Position numbers and translations under genes: made by a program. From Candidatus Accumulibacter appositus (GTDB lineage Bacteria; Pseudomonadota; Gammaproteobacteria; Burkholderiales; Rhodocyclaceae), in contig JEMX01000025.1 in assembly GCA_000585055.1 (NCBI GenBank), positions 38,786 through 102,785 on the forward strand: a stretch of 64,000 nt of DNA, given 5' to 3'. Shown piece after piece: positions 9,963 to 21,655 of the stretch (positions are counted from its first letter, which is position 1; each line of letters begins with the position of its first letter). The notes under the pieces were generated by a model. That model saw only the letters and a list, made by a program, of their open reading frames with translations. It had not been told where the DNA came from and made no database searches.

Positions 9963-11504
9963 GCCGAGCAGACCGAAGTACTGGCCGATCAGCGACGCCG
10001 CCAGGAGTACGACGATGATTGCCAGCAAGCGGTTCTGCTGGCGCTGCGTGCGCACCAGCTTCGCCAGCTGCGGCGCCAGATCAGGTGCCGGCGGCTGCGC
10101 CAGCGCCTGGTGTACCAGGCGCGGCAGCTGCGGCAGCATGCGCGCCCAGTTGGGCGCTTCCTGCTGCACGCCGCGATGAAAGGCGCGCCGGCCCACCTGT
10201 TCGCTCATCCAGCGCTCGAGGAAGGGCTTGGCGGTTTTCCAGAGGTCGAGATTGGGATCGAGCTGACGGCCGAGGCCCTCGATGTTGAGCAGGGTCTTCT
10301 GCAACATCACCAGCTGCGGCTGAATCTCGACGTTGAAGCGGCGCGAGGTCTGGAACAGCCGCAGCAGCACGCGACCGAAGGAGATTTCGTGCAGCGGGCG
10401 ATCGAAGATCGGCTCGCAGACGGCGCGCACGGCGGCTTCGAATTCGTCGGCGCGGGTATCGGGCGGCGCCCAACCGGCTTCGATGTGCGCCGTCGCAACG
10501 CGCTTGTAGTCGCGCTGGAAGAAAGCGAGAAAGTTCTGCGCCAGGTAGTTCTTGTCGGTATCGGTCAGCGTCCCGACGATGCCGAAGTCGAGCGCAATGT
10601 AGCGGCCATGGTGCTCTGGATCTGTGGCGATGAAAATGTTGCCGGGGTGCATGTCGGCATGAAAGAAACCATCACGGAAAACCTGCGTGAAGAAGATCTC
10701 GACGCCGGCGCGCGACAAGGCCGGCAGGTCGACGCCGGCGACGATCAGCGCGCCGGTCTGGCTGATCGGGATGCCGCGCATCCGTTCCATGACCATCACC
10801 GTCGTCGTGCATTGATCCCAGTACACTTCGGGAACCTGCAGCAACTGCGAACCGTGGAAGTTGCGCCGCAGTTGCGAGCAGTTGGCCGCTTCGCGCATCA
10901 GGTCGAGTTCGTCATAGAGATACTTGGCGAACTCGGCGACGACTTCGCGCGGCTTCAGCCGCTTGCCGTCCGACCAGACGCTCTCGAGCAGTCCGGCCAG
11001 GGTGTCGAGCAGCGCCAGATCGTTGGCGATGACGCTGCGCATTTCCGGACGCAGGACCTTGACCGCCACCTCCTGGCCGCCGTCTTCCGGACGCAGGCGC
11101 GCGAAGTGCACCTGCGCAATCGAGGCACTGGCGACCGGCGTCGAGTCGAATTCGGCAAACACTTCGCTGGCCGGCCGACCGTAGGCGGCCTCTATCTGGG
11201 CCAGCGCCAATTCGGACGAAAATGGCGGCACGCGATCCTGCAGCTTGGCCAGTTCGTCGGCGATGTCCGGCCGCAGCAGGTCACGGCGCGTGGACAAGAC
11301 CTGGCCGAACTTGACGAAGATCGGCCCCAGGGCTTCCAGTGCCAGGCGCAGGCGAACCGCCGACGGTGTATCGAAGCGTCGCCAGAAGTGCAAGGCACGC
11401 GATAGCGCGGCCAGGCGACCGCTGGGCTCGTGTTCGAGAATCATCTCGTCGAGGCCGAAGCGGCTGGCGATGCTGAGGATCTTGGCGAGGCGGAAAAGTC
11501 GCAC
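9960..11504 (-). CDS. ubiB: UbiB, ABC1/ADCK-type atypical kinase for ubiquinone biosynthesis
   Basis: About 514 residues, closely parallel to E. coli UbiB: the KxGQ motif in [15 protein letters not shown], the Ala-rich loop ASASIAQVH, ExD-type [20 protein letters not shown] and LDFGIVGTL, and C-terminal hydrophobic helices ending in [18 protein letters not shown]. It is an inner-membrane-associated ATPase needed for ubiquinone production. The GTG at 11504 ([10 protein letters not shown]) aligns best with known family N-termini; a TTG at 11531 is the alternative. Its stop codon is formed by the junction with repeat A copy 1. The oxygen-independent genes ubiUVT lie 6-9 kb away. Confidence 0.95.
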   Translation of the reverse strand: MRLFRLAKILSIASRFGLDEMILEHEPSGRLAALSRALHFWRRFDTPSAVRLRLALEALGPIFVKFGQVLSTRRDLLRPDIADELAKLQDRVPPFSSELALAQIEAAYGRPASEVFAEFDSTPVASASIAQVHFARLRPEDGGQEVAVKVLRPEMRSVIANDLALLDTLAGLLESVWSDGKRLKPREVVAEFAKYLYDELDLMREAANCSQLRRNFHGSQLLQVPEVYWDQCTTTVMVMERMRGIPISQTGALIVAGVDLPALSRAGVEIFFTQVFRDGFFHADMHPGNIFIATDPEHHGRYIALDFGIVGTLTDTDKNYLAQNFLAFFQRDYKRVATAHIEAGWAPPDTRADEFEAAVRAVCEPIFDRPLHEISFGRVLLRLFQTSRRFNVEIQPQLVMLQKTLLNIEGLGRQLDPNLDLWKTAKPFLERWMSEQVGRRAFHRGVQQEAPNWARMLPQLPRLVHQALAQPPAPDLAPQLAKLVRTQRQQNRLLAIIVVLLAASLIGQYFGLLG

Positions 11505-11642
11505 GGCAGACGGGCGCCCTGTGGTCGGCAAAGTGTCGAGTTTACACAGAAACGAGCTGCGTCGTGCCGGCTATCGTCGCTGGCCGGGCCCTGGCAACGT
11601 ATAATCGACTGCTCGACAGAATATACGATCCGACGCGCCCCG

Positions 11643-13427
11643 ATGAGCCAAGACCTGAAAACCCACCTCGCCGAGCTGATGCGTGCCGCGCTGCGCAGCG
11701 TTGCGCCGGCCGAGGTGGCTACGAGCGAAATCCACATCGAACGGCCAAAGCAGGCCACGCATGGTGATTTCTCCTGCAACCTGGCGATGCAGCTGGCGCG
11801 CCAGCTGAAGCGCAATCCCCGCCAACTGGCGCAGCTGCTGCTGGCGGAACTGCCGAAATCCGCGCTGCTGAGCAGCGCCGAAATCGCCGGCGCCGGTTTC
11901 ATCAATTTTCACTTGCATCCCGCTGCCCGGCTCGAAGCCGTGCGCAGCGCGCTCGATGACGGGCCGGCCTTTGGCTGCTCGACGGCCGGTGGCAAGAAAA
12001 AAGTGTTGGTCGAATTCGTTTCCGCCAATCCGACGGGACCGCTGCATGTCGGCCACGGCCGCGGCGCAGCCTACGGTGACAGCCTCTGCAAGCTACTCGC
12101 CATCGCCGGCTGGGAAGTGACCAGTGAATACTATGTCAATGACGCCGGCCGGCAGATGGACATTCTGGCCTTGTCGACCTGGCTGCGCTATCTGCTGCTG
12201 GCCGGCCACGACAGCGAGGCCAACGCGGCGATCATTTTCCCGGGCAACGCCTACAAGGGCAGCTATGTAACGGAGATGGCCAGGCAGTTGCTGACCACGC
12301 ACGGCGAGCGCTATCTGCGTCCGGCAGCCAGCGCCATGGCCGGTACTCCCGGCCTGCCCGACCCGGAGCGCACCGACGCCGAGGCAGCGCAGCAGCGCGA
12401 AGCGCATCTCGACGCCCTGATTGCCAATGCCCGGCAACTGCTCGGCAGCGACTGGAAATACGTGCATGATTACGTCCTCGGCGAACAGCTCGCCGACTGC
12501 CGCAGCGACCTCGAAGAGTCGGGGGTACATTTCGACGTCTGGTTTTCCGAACAATCGCTGTTCGAAACCGGCCTGGTGGCCGGCTGCGTCGAGCAACTCG
12601 ATAAAGCCGGACATCTCTACCGCCAGGACGGCGCCTGCTGGTTCCGGTCGACTGCCTTTGGCGACGAGAAGGATCGCGTCGTACAGCGCGAAAATGGCCA
12701 GTACACCTACTTCGCGTCGGATATCGCCTATCACCTCAACAAGTACGAGCGCGGATTCCAGCGCATCATCAACGTCTGGGGTGCCGACCATCACGGCTAT
12801 ATCCCGCGCGTCAAGGGTGCCGTCACCGCGCTCGGGCTGGATCCCGAACAGCTCGATGTGGCGCTGGTACAGTTCGCAGTGCTCTATCGCTCGGGCCGCA
12901 AGGCACAGATGTCCACCCGTTCTGGCGAATTCGTGACCCTGCGCACGCTGCGCGAAGACGTCGGCAATGATGCCTGCCGCTTCTTCTACGTCCTGCGCAA
13001 GTCAGACCAGCACCTCGATTTCGACCTCGACCTCGCCACGAGCCAGTCCAACGAGAACCCGGTCTATTACATTCAGTACGCGCACGCCCGCGTCTGCTCG
13101 CTGCTGGCCCTGTGGGGTGGCGAGCCGCAAACGCTCGCCGACGCCGACCTCGGCCGCCTGGATGGCACCCACGAACTGGCGCTGGCCGCCCGACTGGGCC
13201 AATTCCCGGAGACCGTCGAGACCGCCGCCGGAGAACTGGCACCACACCTGATCGCCTTCTACCTCAAGGAACTGGCGGCCGAATTTCACAGCTACTACAA
13301 CGCCGAACGGATGCTGGTTGACGACCCCGCCCTGCGCGATGCGCGCATCGCGCTGGCGGCGGCGGTCAGGCAAGTGATTCGCAACGGCATGGCGATTCTC
13401 GGCGTCAGCTGCCCCGAATCGATGTAA
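11643..13427 (+). CDS. argS: Arginine-tRNA ligase
   Basis: 594 residues of class I arginyl-tRNA synthetase. The HIGH signature appears as PTGPLHVGHGRGAAYGD, and WGADHHGYIPRVK and the KMSK-like AQMSTRSGEF (no lysine in the last position) follow. The N-terminal Add1 domain (residues 1-85) and the C-terminal DALR anticodon-binding domain (YIQYAHARVCSLL to the end) are present. It attaches arginine to tRNA-Arg in the cytoplasm. Repeat A copy 2 lies 13 bp after the stop, so read-through into the SPOR gene would cross that element. Confidence 0.97.
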   Translation: MSQDLKTHLAELMRAALRSVAPAEVATSEIHIERPKQATHGDFSCNLAMQLARQLKRNPRQLAQLLLAELPKSALLSSAEIAGAGFINFHLHPAARLEAVRSALDDGPAFGCSTAGGKKKVLVEFVSANPTGPLHVGHGRGAAYGDSLCKLLAIAGWEVTSEYYVNDAGRQMDILALSTWLRYLLLAGHDSEANAAIIFPGNAYKGSYVTEMARQLLTTHGERYLRPAASAMAGTPGLPDPERTDAEAAQQREAHLDALIANARQLLGSDWKYVHDYVLGEQLADCRSDLEESGVHFDVWFSEQSLFETGLVAGCVEQLDKAGHLYRQDGACWFRSTAFGDEKDRVVQRENGQYTYFASDIAYHLNKYERGFQRIINVWGADHHGYIPRVKGAVTALGLDPEQLDVALVQFAVLYRSGRKAQMSTRSGEFVTLRTLREDVGNDACRFFYVLRKSDQHLDFDLDLATSQSNENPVYYIQYAHARVCSLLALWGGEPQTLADADLGRLDGTHELALAARLGQFPETVETAAGELAPHLIAFYLKELAAEFHSYYNAERMLVDDPALRDARIALAAAVRQVIRNGMAILGVSCPESM

Positions 13428-13439
13428 TAAAAGGAAGCA

Positions 13440-13563
13440 ACGGTCATGACATGTCGAGATACCCCGGCTCATGAAAGTCATGACCTTCCCCCTCTTTCCC
13501 AGACCCTTCTCCCGCGGGGGGGAGAAGGGAGCTTCGTGAGTCGCGTACGCGACTTTCACATTA
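13440..13563 (-). repeat. Repeat A copy 2, between argS and the SPOR gene
   Basis: Opposite orientation to copy 1: core 13440-13561 starts ACGGTCATGAC and ends CTTTCACAT, followed by TA (13562-13563). The left flank is CA rather than TA. The right-hand TA merges with AGGATTGGC, so the junction supplies the AAGGA ribosome-binding site of the SPOR gene starting at 13573. Confidence 0.9.
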
Positions 13564-13572
13564 AGGATTGGC

Positions 13573-14298
13573 ATGAGTCGTGACATGAAACCCCGCAGAA
13601 CGCCCGCCCGCAAGACGTCGGGAGGCGGCACCCTGCTTGGACTGTTCATTGGCCTGGTCGTCGGCGTCATTGCCGTGGCTGGCGTGGTCTGGTATGTCAA
13701 CAAGGTACCGCTGCCTTTCACCACCACCGGCCAGCAACCTAAATTGTCGCCACCGGTCACCGACGCGCCGCGCCCGGAACCGGCGCCGGACATGCCGGAA
13801 TTGGCCCCGGCACCGGTCGCGCTGCCCGGTAAACCCGGCGATTCGACGGCCCCCGAAAAGCCGCGCTTTGACTTCTACAAGATCCTTCCCGGCAACGCCG
13901 AAGCCATTCCCGATCCGACACAGCGCGTGCCCGGCCCGGCGGAAAATCTGCCGGCGACCCTCCCGCCGCTGGAGGGCAAACCGCTCGAAATCAAGCCGCT
14001 CGACGTCAGGCCGCCGGAAGAGAAGAAGGTGGACGAGAAAAAACCCGACGCGGATCCGACGCTCAAGAAACCGATCTACCTGCAAGCCGGCTCCTTCCAG
14101 AATGTCGCTGAAGCGGACAACCAAAAGGCACGGCTGGCGTTAATGGGCGTTGAAGCACGAATTCAACAGGTGATGCTGCAGGACAAGGTGTGGTACCGCG
14201 TCCGCCTGGGGCCGTACCCGCGGATGGACGAAGTGAACATCCTGCGTGGCGAGTTGGCCAGGCAGGGTATTGATGCCCGTGTCGTCAAGAAGGACTGA
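13573..14298 (+). CDS. SPOR domain-containing membrane protein
   Basis: 241 residues. A short basic cytoplasmic start (SRDMKPRRTPARKTSG) precedes one transmembrane helix, LLGLFIGLVVGVIAVAGVVW. A long Pro/Lys/Glu-rich periplasmic linker follows (about residues 45-165). The C-terminal SPOR domain begins near IYLQAGSFQNVAEADNQKAR and continues VWYRVRLGPYPRMDEVNILR. SPOR domains bind denuded peptidoglycan at the septum, so a FtsN-like cell division role is plausible. It follows argS, a common betaproteobacterial order, but the two are now separated by repeat A copy 2. The ribosome site AAGGA is created at the repeat edge. Confidence 0.9.
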   Translation: MSRDMKPRRTPARKTSGGGTLLGLFIGLVVGVIAVAGVVWYVNKVPLPFTTTGQQPKLSPPVTDAPRPEPAPDMPELAPAPVALPGKPGDSTAPEKPRFDFYKILPGNAEAIPDPTQRVPGPAENLPATLPPLEGKPLEIKPLDVRPPEEKKVDEKKPDADPTLKKPIYLQAGSFQNVAEADNQKARLALMGVEARIQQVMLQDKVWYRVRLGPYPRMDEVNILRGELARQGIDARVVKKD

Positions 14299-14360
14299 TT
14301 GCGACGGGCTGCAACTCGAACGCTTTTACACCCTGACACGCTTACAAGGAGAAGAAGACA

Positions 14361-15008
14361 ATGCAAGGACGCATGAGTGGATGGTTGGCTGCGATCGCGC
14401 TGGCGGCGCTGGCCCTTGCCCTGCCGGCACGCGCTGAACTGGTGGCCGATCGCGACTACGTGGCCATCGTCCCGGCGCAGGTCACCGAAAATCCGGCCAA
14501 GACAGAAGTGCTCGAATTCTTCTCCTACGGCTGCCCGCATTGCGCCGACTTTCACCCTCAGGTCAGCAAGTGGGCCACGAGCTTGCCAAGCGATGTGGTC
14601 TTCAAGCGGGTTCCGATCTCCTTCGGACGTCCGCAGTGGGCCAGCCTGGCCCGACTGTATTACGCACTCGAGGCTACCGGCGAACTCGCCAAGCTCGATG
14701 AAGCCGTATTCCGCGCCCTGCATCAGGAGAACAAGCGCCTCTTCGACGACAAAAGCATCATTGCCTGGGTGAGCGCGCAGGGTGTTGATGAGACCAAGTT
14801 CACCGCTGCCTACAACTCCTTCGGCGTTCTCAGCCAGGCCAAGCGTGCCGATCAGATGGCGCACGCCTACAAAATCAAGGGCGTTCCGGCCCTGGCCGTC
14901 GACGGCAAGTATCTCGTTGCCGGCAAGGACCTCAAGGGCTACGGCGATCTGCTGGCATTGACCGACCGGGTGATCGACAAGGCGCGCAGCGAGAAGCTGA
15001 AGAAGTGA
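14361..15008 (+). CDS. dsbA: Thiol:disulfide interchange protein DsbA/DsbL
   Basis: 215 residues with a signal peptide (about residues 1-25, cleaved after PARA). The mature thioredoxin-fold protein carries the catalytic C-P-H-C at residues 58-61 (FFSYGCPHCADFHP) and the cis-proline loop KGVPALAVDG. It introduces disulfide bonds into exported proteins in the periplasm and would be reoxidised by DsbB. A GGAG ribosome site precedes the ATG. The order argS / SPOR / dsbA / SDR is conserved in related bacteria. Confidence 0.94.
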   Translation: MQGRMSGWLAAIALAALALALPARAELVADRDYVAIVPAQVTENPAKTEVLEFFSYGCPHCADFHPQVSKWATSLPSDVVFKRVPISFGRPQWASLARLYYALEATGELAKLDEAVFRALHQENKRLFDDKSIIAWVSAQGVDETKFTAAYNSFGVLSQAKRADQMAHAYKIKGVPALAVDGKYLVAGKDLKGYGDLLALTDRVIDKARSEKLKK

Positions 15009-15024
15009 GCCGCCAGGCGCCGCA

Positions 15025-15843
15025 GTGAGCACCCTCCCTGCGGCGAACGTGCCACCCCTACCACCCGTGCCACCGCTCAACAAGCTGTTCATCACCGGCG
15101 CCTCGTCGGGAATCGGACAGGCTCTGGCCGAGCACTATGCTGCGCAGGGCGCGCAGCTCGGCCTCTGCGCGCGCCGGGCCGACGCACTGCAGCAGCTGGC
15201 CGCACGCTGGCCGGGGCAGGTGCATTGCTACCCGCTCGACGTCACCGACGCTGCAGCCTTGCGCGCCGCTGGCGAGGACTTCATGGCGCGTCTCGGCGTT
15301 CCCGATGTGGTCATTGCCAACGCCGGCATCTCGCGGGGTACGCTGAGCGAACACGCTGAAGACCTGGACGTCATTCGCCGGATCATGGACACCAATTTTT
15401 TCGGCATGGCGGCGACTTTCTCGCCCTTCATCGGTGGCATGCGTCGCTCCGGTCGCGGGCGCCTGGTTGGTATCGCATCGGTGGCAGGTATCCGCGGACT
15501 GCCCGGTTCGGAGGCCTACAGCGCCTCGAAAGCGGCGGCGATCACTTACCTCGAAAGCCTGCGCGTCGAGCTGCGCCCGTCAGGGGTCAAGGTGGTGACT
15601 ATCTGCCCCGGCTACATCGGCACGCCGATGACCGCGGTCAACCCCTTCCCGATGCCTTTCCTGCTATCGGCCGAGGCCGCCGCGCCACGCTTCGCGCGGG
15701 CCATCGAGAAAGGCCGCAGCTATGTCGTCATTCCCTGGCAGATGGGCGTTGTTGCCCGCCTGCTGCGGCTGCTGCCGAATGCGGTCTATGATCGGCTGAT
15801 GGTCGCCGCACCGCGCAAACCGCGCCAAGCCTCGCCCGAGTAA
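15025..15843 (+). CDS. SDR family oxidoreductase
   Basis: 272 residues starting at a GTG. The Rossmann nucleotide motif is FITGASSGIGQALAEHY (TGxxxGIG), NAG is present in IANAGIS, and the catalytic Tyr-Lys pair is in YSASKAA. CPGYIGTPM is typical of classical SDRs. A hydrophobic C-terminal region (PWQMGVVARLLRLLPNAVYD) suggests membrane association. The substrate is unknown; similar genes are often found next to dsbA in betaproteobacteria. It converges on another SDR gene. Confidence 0.88.
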   Translation: MSTLPAANVPPLPPVPPLNKLFITGASSGIGQALAEHYAAQGAQLGLCARRADALQQLAARWPGQVHCYPLDVTDAAALRAAGEDFMARLGVPDVVIANAGISRGTLSEHAEDLDVIRRIMDTNFFGMAATFSPFIGGMRRSGRGRLVGIASVAGIRGLPGSEAYSASKAAAITYLESLRVELRPSGVKVVTICPGYIGTPMTAVNPFPMPFLLSAEAAAPRFARAIEKGRSYVVIPWQMGVVARLLRLLPNAVYDRLMVAAPRKPRQASPE

Positions 15844-15904
15844 GTCGCACCACTCACGGCACAGCAAGCACCGCTGGCGGCGCGCGCGGGCCTAACGGCG
15901 GCGC

Positions 15905-16630
15905 TTACCACTCGATCGGCTGGCCATCGCGAAAGAAGCCCCCGCTCGGTCCGTTCTCGGGCAATAGCGCGGCCCAGACGATCCCTTTCGCCCCCTCGTC
16001 GACGCTGCGCGTCGCTTCCTTGCCACCCATCGCCGTCTGACACCAGCCCGGGCAAACGGAGTTGACCTTGATCGAGCTTTCCGCGAGTTCGGCGGCGGTG
16101 AGGACGGTCAAGGCATTGAGCGCCGCTTTCGACATTCGGTAACCGGGCCAGGAGCCGCCCATGTCGGACAACTGCCCCATCCCCGACGAAACATTGACGA
16201 TGCGCCCACCGCCGCTTTCACGCATCAGCGGCACGATGGCCTGTATCAGGCGCAGCGGCGCCAGCGCGTTGCAGGCGTAGGTGGCGGCAACCATCTCCGG
16301 ATCGACGACCAGAACACTGCCCGCCTGGGGCTGCGCGAAGTCCTTGCGCTCGAGAAACACGCCAGCGTTGTTGACCAGAATATCGACGCGCCCGAACTCG
16401 CGGCGCAGGCGGGCTGCAAGGGCTGCGACGGCTCCGGCGTCAGTCACGTCCGCGGTGTGTGGGAGAACCTCGTGGCCCTTCTCGCGCAACTGCCGGGCGG
16501 CGTCTTCGATCGCTTCGGCCTTGCGGCCAACCATCACTACCAGGCATCCGGCCGCCGCCAGATCGCGCGCTACCGCCAGACCGAGCCCGCGCGCCGCGCC
16601 GGTAACGACGGCAAGTTTTTGCGTTAGCAT
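15905..16630 (-). CDS. SDR family oxidoreductase
   Basis: 241 residues beginning MLTQKLAVVTGAARGLGLAV, with TGxxxGLG, LVNNAGVFLERKDF, VNVSSGMGQ and the catalytic Y-R-M-S-K. The ending GGFFRDGQPIEW is like carbonyl-reductase-type SDRs that take NADPH. Longer in-frame starts to 16813 exist but lie across the opposite-strand gene and are rejected. The 36 bp between this start and the divergent gene at 16667 must hold any promoters. The substrate is unknown. Confidence 0.88.
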   Translation of the reverse strand: MLTQKLAVVTGAARGLGLAVARDLAAAGCLVVMVGRKAEAIEDAARQLREKGHEVLPHTADVTDAGAVAALAARLRREFGRVDILVNNAGVFLERKDFAQPQAGSVLVVDPEMVAATYACNALAPLRLIQAIVPLMRESGGGRIVNVSSGMGQLSDMGGSWPGYRMSKAALNALTVLTAAELAESSIKVNSVCPGWCQTAMGGKEATRSVDEGAKGIVWAALLPENGPSGGFFRDGQPIEW

Positions 16631-16666
16631 TTGTTTCCCCGCTTCTCTCACCTCAAAACGCCAATC

Positions 16667-17488
16667 ATGCAATGGTCTGACGCGATCGGCAAGCAACACG
16701 ATCGCTACGCGGATACGCCGCGAATCGTCTCGCTGGTGCCCAGCCTCACGGAACTGCTGGTCGATCTTGGCCTTGCCGAACAACTCGTCGGCCGTACCGG
16801 CTTCTGCATCCATCCGCGACAGGCCGTTCGCCGGCTACCGAAACTTGGCGGCACCAAGGGTTTTGCGCTCGACAAACTACGCGCACTGGCGCCAACGCAC
16901 GTGCTCGTCAACATCGACGAGAACCGCCGTGAAGAAGTCGAAGCCCTGCAGGCCTTCGTGCCACATGTGATCGTTACCCACCCGCTGGCGGTACGCGACA
17001 ACCTTGCCCTGTACGAGTTGCTCGCCGGCATCTTCGGCGGCAACGCCGAGGTCGAAACACGAGCCACGGCACTGGCCGCAGACTTCGAGCGCGAATGGCG
17101 CGCACTGAGCGCCCAGACCGACACTCTGCCGCGACAACGCGTGCTCTATCTGATCTGGCAGCAGCCCTGGCTCAGCGTCGCCCGCGACACCTATATTTCC
17201 CGCATGCTGGCCGCCGCCGGCTGGGACAGCCTGCCGATCGAAAGCGCGCTGCGCTACCCCGAAGTCGATTTGGCAGCGCTGGCCCGGCAAGCAGATTGGC
17301 TGCTGCTGTCCAGTGAGCCGTACCCGTTTCGCGAGCAACACCTTCGCCAGCTGGCCGAGCAACTGCCGACGACACGCGCCACGCTGATCAACGGTGAAAT
17401 GGTCTCCTGGTATGGCAGCCGGGCGATACGCGGCCTGGCGTATCTGCGCGAGCTGCGTGCCCGCTTGCCGCAAGTGCCGCGAACTTGA
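16667..17488 (+). CDS. Cobalamin-binding / helical backbone metal receptor family protein
   Basis: 273 residues of the BtuF-like periplasmic-binding fold: RIVSLVPSLTELLVDLGLAEQLVGRTGFC, then KLGGTKGFALDKLRALAPTHV, typical of vitamin B12 or siderophore binding proteins. No signal peptide or lipobox is visible at the N-terminus, and no ABC transporter genes lie next to it, so it may act in the cytoplasm or use an atypical export route. A link with the B12-dependent ribonucleotide reductase at 30.6 kb is only a thematic guess. Confidence 0.8.
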   Translation: MQWSDAIGKQHDRYADTPRIVSLVPSLTELLVDLGLAEQLVGRTGFCIHPRQAVRRLPKLGGTKGFALDKLRALAPTHVLVNIDENRREEVEALQAFVPHVIVTHPLAVRDNLALYELLAGIFGGNAEVETRATALAADFEREWRALSAQTDTLPRQRVLYLIWQQPWLSVARDTYISRMLAAAGWDSLPIESALRYPEVDLAALARQADWLLLSSEPYPFREQHLRQLAEQLPTTRATLINGEMVSWYGSRAIRGLAYLRELRARLPQVPRT

Positions 17489-17509
17489 GTCGCGTAGTTC
17501 ATTCGGGAT

Positions 17510-17551
17510 CACCCGAATTGATCCGAATTGATCCGAATTGACCCGAATCAA
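17510..17551 (+). repeat. Short 10-bp tandem array overlapping the FNR box
   Basis: About three and a half units of a 10-bp sequence related to GATCCGAATT run up to the FNR-like box. Each junction recreates TTGAT, an FNR half-site, so the array is a row of half-sites ending in one good full site. Confidence 0.75.
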
Positions 17552-17578
17552 GTGCCAACACGCGGTGCTGACTATACT
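17538..17578 (+). promoter_or_regulatory. Predicted class II FNR/Anr promoter of ubiUVT
   Basis: TTGACCCGAATCAA at 17538-17551 matches the FNR consensus TTGAT-N4-ATCAA at 9 of 10 positions. A TATACT -10 hexamer lies at 17573-17578, which predicts a start near 17585 and places the FNR site centre at about -41, the classical activating position. ubiU starts 33 bp further on. Confidence 0.75.
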
Positions 17579-17618
17579 GGCCAGTTCTCGTCACTGACCG
17601 GCTTCGCCGAGGTTTCAC

Positions 17619-20016
<2,398 letters not shown>

Positions 20017-20034
20017 ACCGCGGACCACCGCGCG

Positions 20035-21047
20035 ATGACCGCCGCCAAAGCCAGCCTGCCGCACGCGCGGGCGCCGCTGCCCGCCGGCCGCATCCTGGCC
20101 GAAGGGGTCGCCTGCGCGCTCGGCGCCGGACTGCTCTGGGGACTGGTTTTCGTCACTCCCCTGTTGCTGCCCGACTATCCGCCGGCGATGCTCTCGTTCG
20201 GCCGCTACCTCGCCTTCGGGGTGATCGCCCTGCTGCTGGCGTGGACCGACTGGCCGCGCCTGCAAGTCCTGCAGCGCCAGGACTGGCTGAAAGCCCTTGA
20301 ACTGGCATTGCTTGGCAACATCCTCTACTACCTCTTTCTGTCGGCCGCCATCCAGCTGGCGGACGCACCGCTGCCAACCATGCTCATCGGTACCCTGCCG
20401 AGCCAACCATGCTCATCGGTACCCTGCCGATCGTCATCGCCATCGTCGCCAATTTCAGCACCGAAGCGCTACCGTGGCGCCGGCTGCTGCCATCGCTGCT
20501 GGTCATCGCCACGGGTATCGCCCTGGTGAACCACCACGAGATGGCGCTTCTCGACGATCGCCGTAACGCTCAAGACTACCTCCTGGGAACGGTATTCGCC
20601 CTGGCGGCAGTCTTCGCCTGGACCTGGTACCCGCTGCGCAATTCGCGCTGGCTGCAGCAGCGACCGGCGCTGGCTTCCGGCACCTGGGCCATCGCCCAGG
20701 GCCTGGCGACGCTGCCGCTGGCACTGCTCGGCATGGCCGCTGCCGGACTGTATTTCCATTGGCACCCCGGCTTTGATTTTCCGCTCGGCGCAAGTGCCGG
20801 ACGCTACGTCGGCCTGATGCTGATGCTCGGATTCTGCGCCTCGTGGCTCGGTACCCTGCTCTGGAACCGGGCCAGCCGCTTGCTGCCTGCCGCCCTCGTC
20901 GGCCAGTTGATCGTCTTCGAAACCCTGGCCGCCTTCGCCTATGCCTTCATCCTGCGCGCTTCGCTACCCGGGAGCACGGCGCTGATCGGCATCACCCTGC
21001 TGATCGGCGGCGTCATCCTCGGCGTGCGCGCCTTCCGCAGCAGCTGA
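20035..21047 (+). pseudogene. EamA/DMT-superfamily permease, frameshifted by a 29-bp tandem duplication
   Basis: The first frame (20035 to about 20400) reads GLLWGLVFVTPLLLPDYPP and FGRYLAFGVIALLLAW, typical of EamA transporters. After an exact 29-bp tandem duplication the frame changes, and the protein continues MLIGTLPIVIAIVANFS to ALIGITLLIGGVILGVRAF at 21047. Removing one unit gives a continuous protein of about 327 residues with roughly ten transmembrane helices, the full drug/metabolite transporter size. The substrate is unknown. As written the gene is broken; the clean duplication suggests a recent event or an assembly error. Confidence 0.88.
20373..20430. repeat. Exact 29-bp tandem duplication inside the EamA gene
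   Basis: Bases 20373-20401 and 20402-20430 are identical and adjacent, with an immediate loss of match outside. The length is not a multiple of three, so the host reading frame is shifted. Confidence 0.95.
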
Positions 21048-21096
21048 TACCCTCCGCCCGGCAGCACCGGCTGGCCGGGCTTGCCGCCCTCAGAGC

Positions 21097-21450
21097 TCAC
21101 TCCTCGGCGCTGAGCTCAGGCGGGTCCTTGGCGTCCGGATTGATCACCCCGAACCGGGCCGGGATGCTCACGTAGAAGACACGGACCTGCGCCTGGCGAA
21201 TCAGCGCAAACAGGCGCTGCGCCTCCTCCTCGGTGACGACGAATTCAACCTCGATGCTGGTCGTCCCCGCCAATTCGAAGAAGCTGCCTTCGTGCACTGC
21301 ATGTGATCGCCCGAAGCCGCCAATCGAGCGAAAGGCCGACCCACCGCGGACGCCGAGCCGACAGCCCTGGTCGAGCAACCACTCCCAGAGCAGGCGACCG
21401 TGCAACTTGTCGCCTTCGCGCACGTACAACCTCAGGAAAGAGCCTTGCAT
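21097..21450 (-). CDS. DUF190 domain protein
   Basis: 117 residues of the PII-like DUF190 family: GSFLRLYVREGDKLHGRLL near the start, then GVRGGSAFRSIGGFG and IEVEFVVTEEEAQRLF. The fold is ferredoxin-like and related to PII signal proteins. DUF190 genes often lie beside crcB, as here, so a regulatory or accessory role in fluoride or ion homeostasis is suggested by context only. The ATG at 21450 has GGAGG five bases upstream and is preferred over one four codons earlier. Confidence 0.88.
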   Translation of the reverse strand: MQGSFLRLYVREGDKLHGRLLWEWLLDQGCRLGVRGGSAFRSIGGFGRSHAVHEGSFFELAGTTSIEVEFVVTEEEAQRLFALIRQAQVRVFYVSIPARFGVINPDAKDPPELSAEE

Positions 21451-21465
21451 GTCTGCCTCCAATTC

Positions 21466-21577
21466 ATGTGACAGTCGCCTAAGCGACTCACGACGCTCCC
21501 TTCTCAGCGACTCACGACGCTCCCTTCTCCCCTCGCGGGAGAAGGGTTGGGGAAGAGGGGGAAACGGTCATGACCGT
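21466..21577 (+). repeat. Repeat A copy 3, rearranged, between DUF190 and crcB
   Basis: Begins ATGTGACAGTCGC and ends CATGACCGT. It lacks the segment that normally lies between the two GGTCATGAC boxes, as if those boxes had recombined, and it carries an exact 24-bp tandem duplication. The flanks are TC and TT, not TA, so this copy is older or has been altered at its ends. Confidence 0.85.
21482..21529. repeat. Exact 24-bp tandem duplication inside repeat A copy 3
   Basis: Bases 21482-21505 and 21506-21529 are identical and adjacent. It falls in non-coding sequence and has the same form as the duplications that break maf, the EamA gene and the AMP ligase. Confidence 0.95.
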
Positions 21578-21655
21578 TTTAGCGCTGCCGAGAAAGCGGC
21601 GTCGCTCGGCTGAAACCTCGGCCAGCCGCGGCCGGCCGGACGACGCCGTCGCCGA

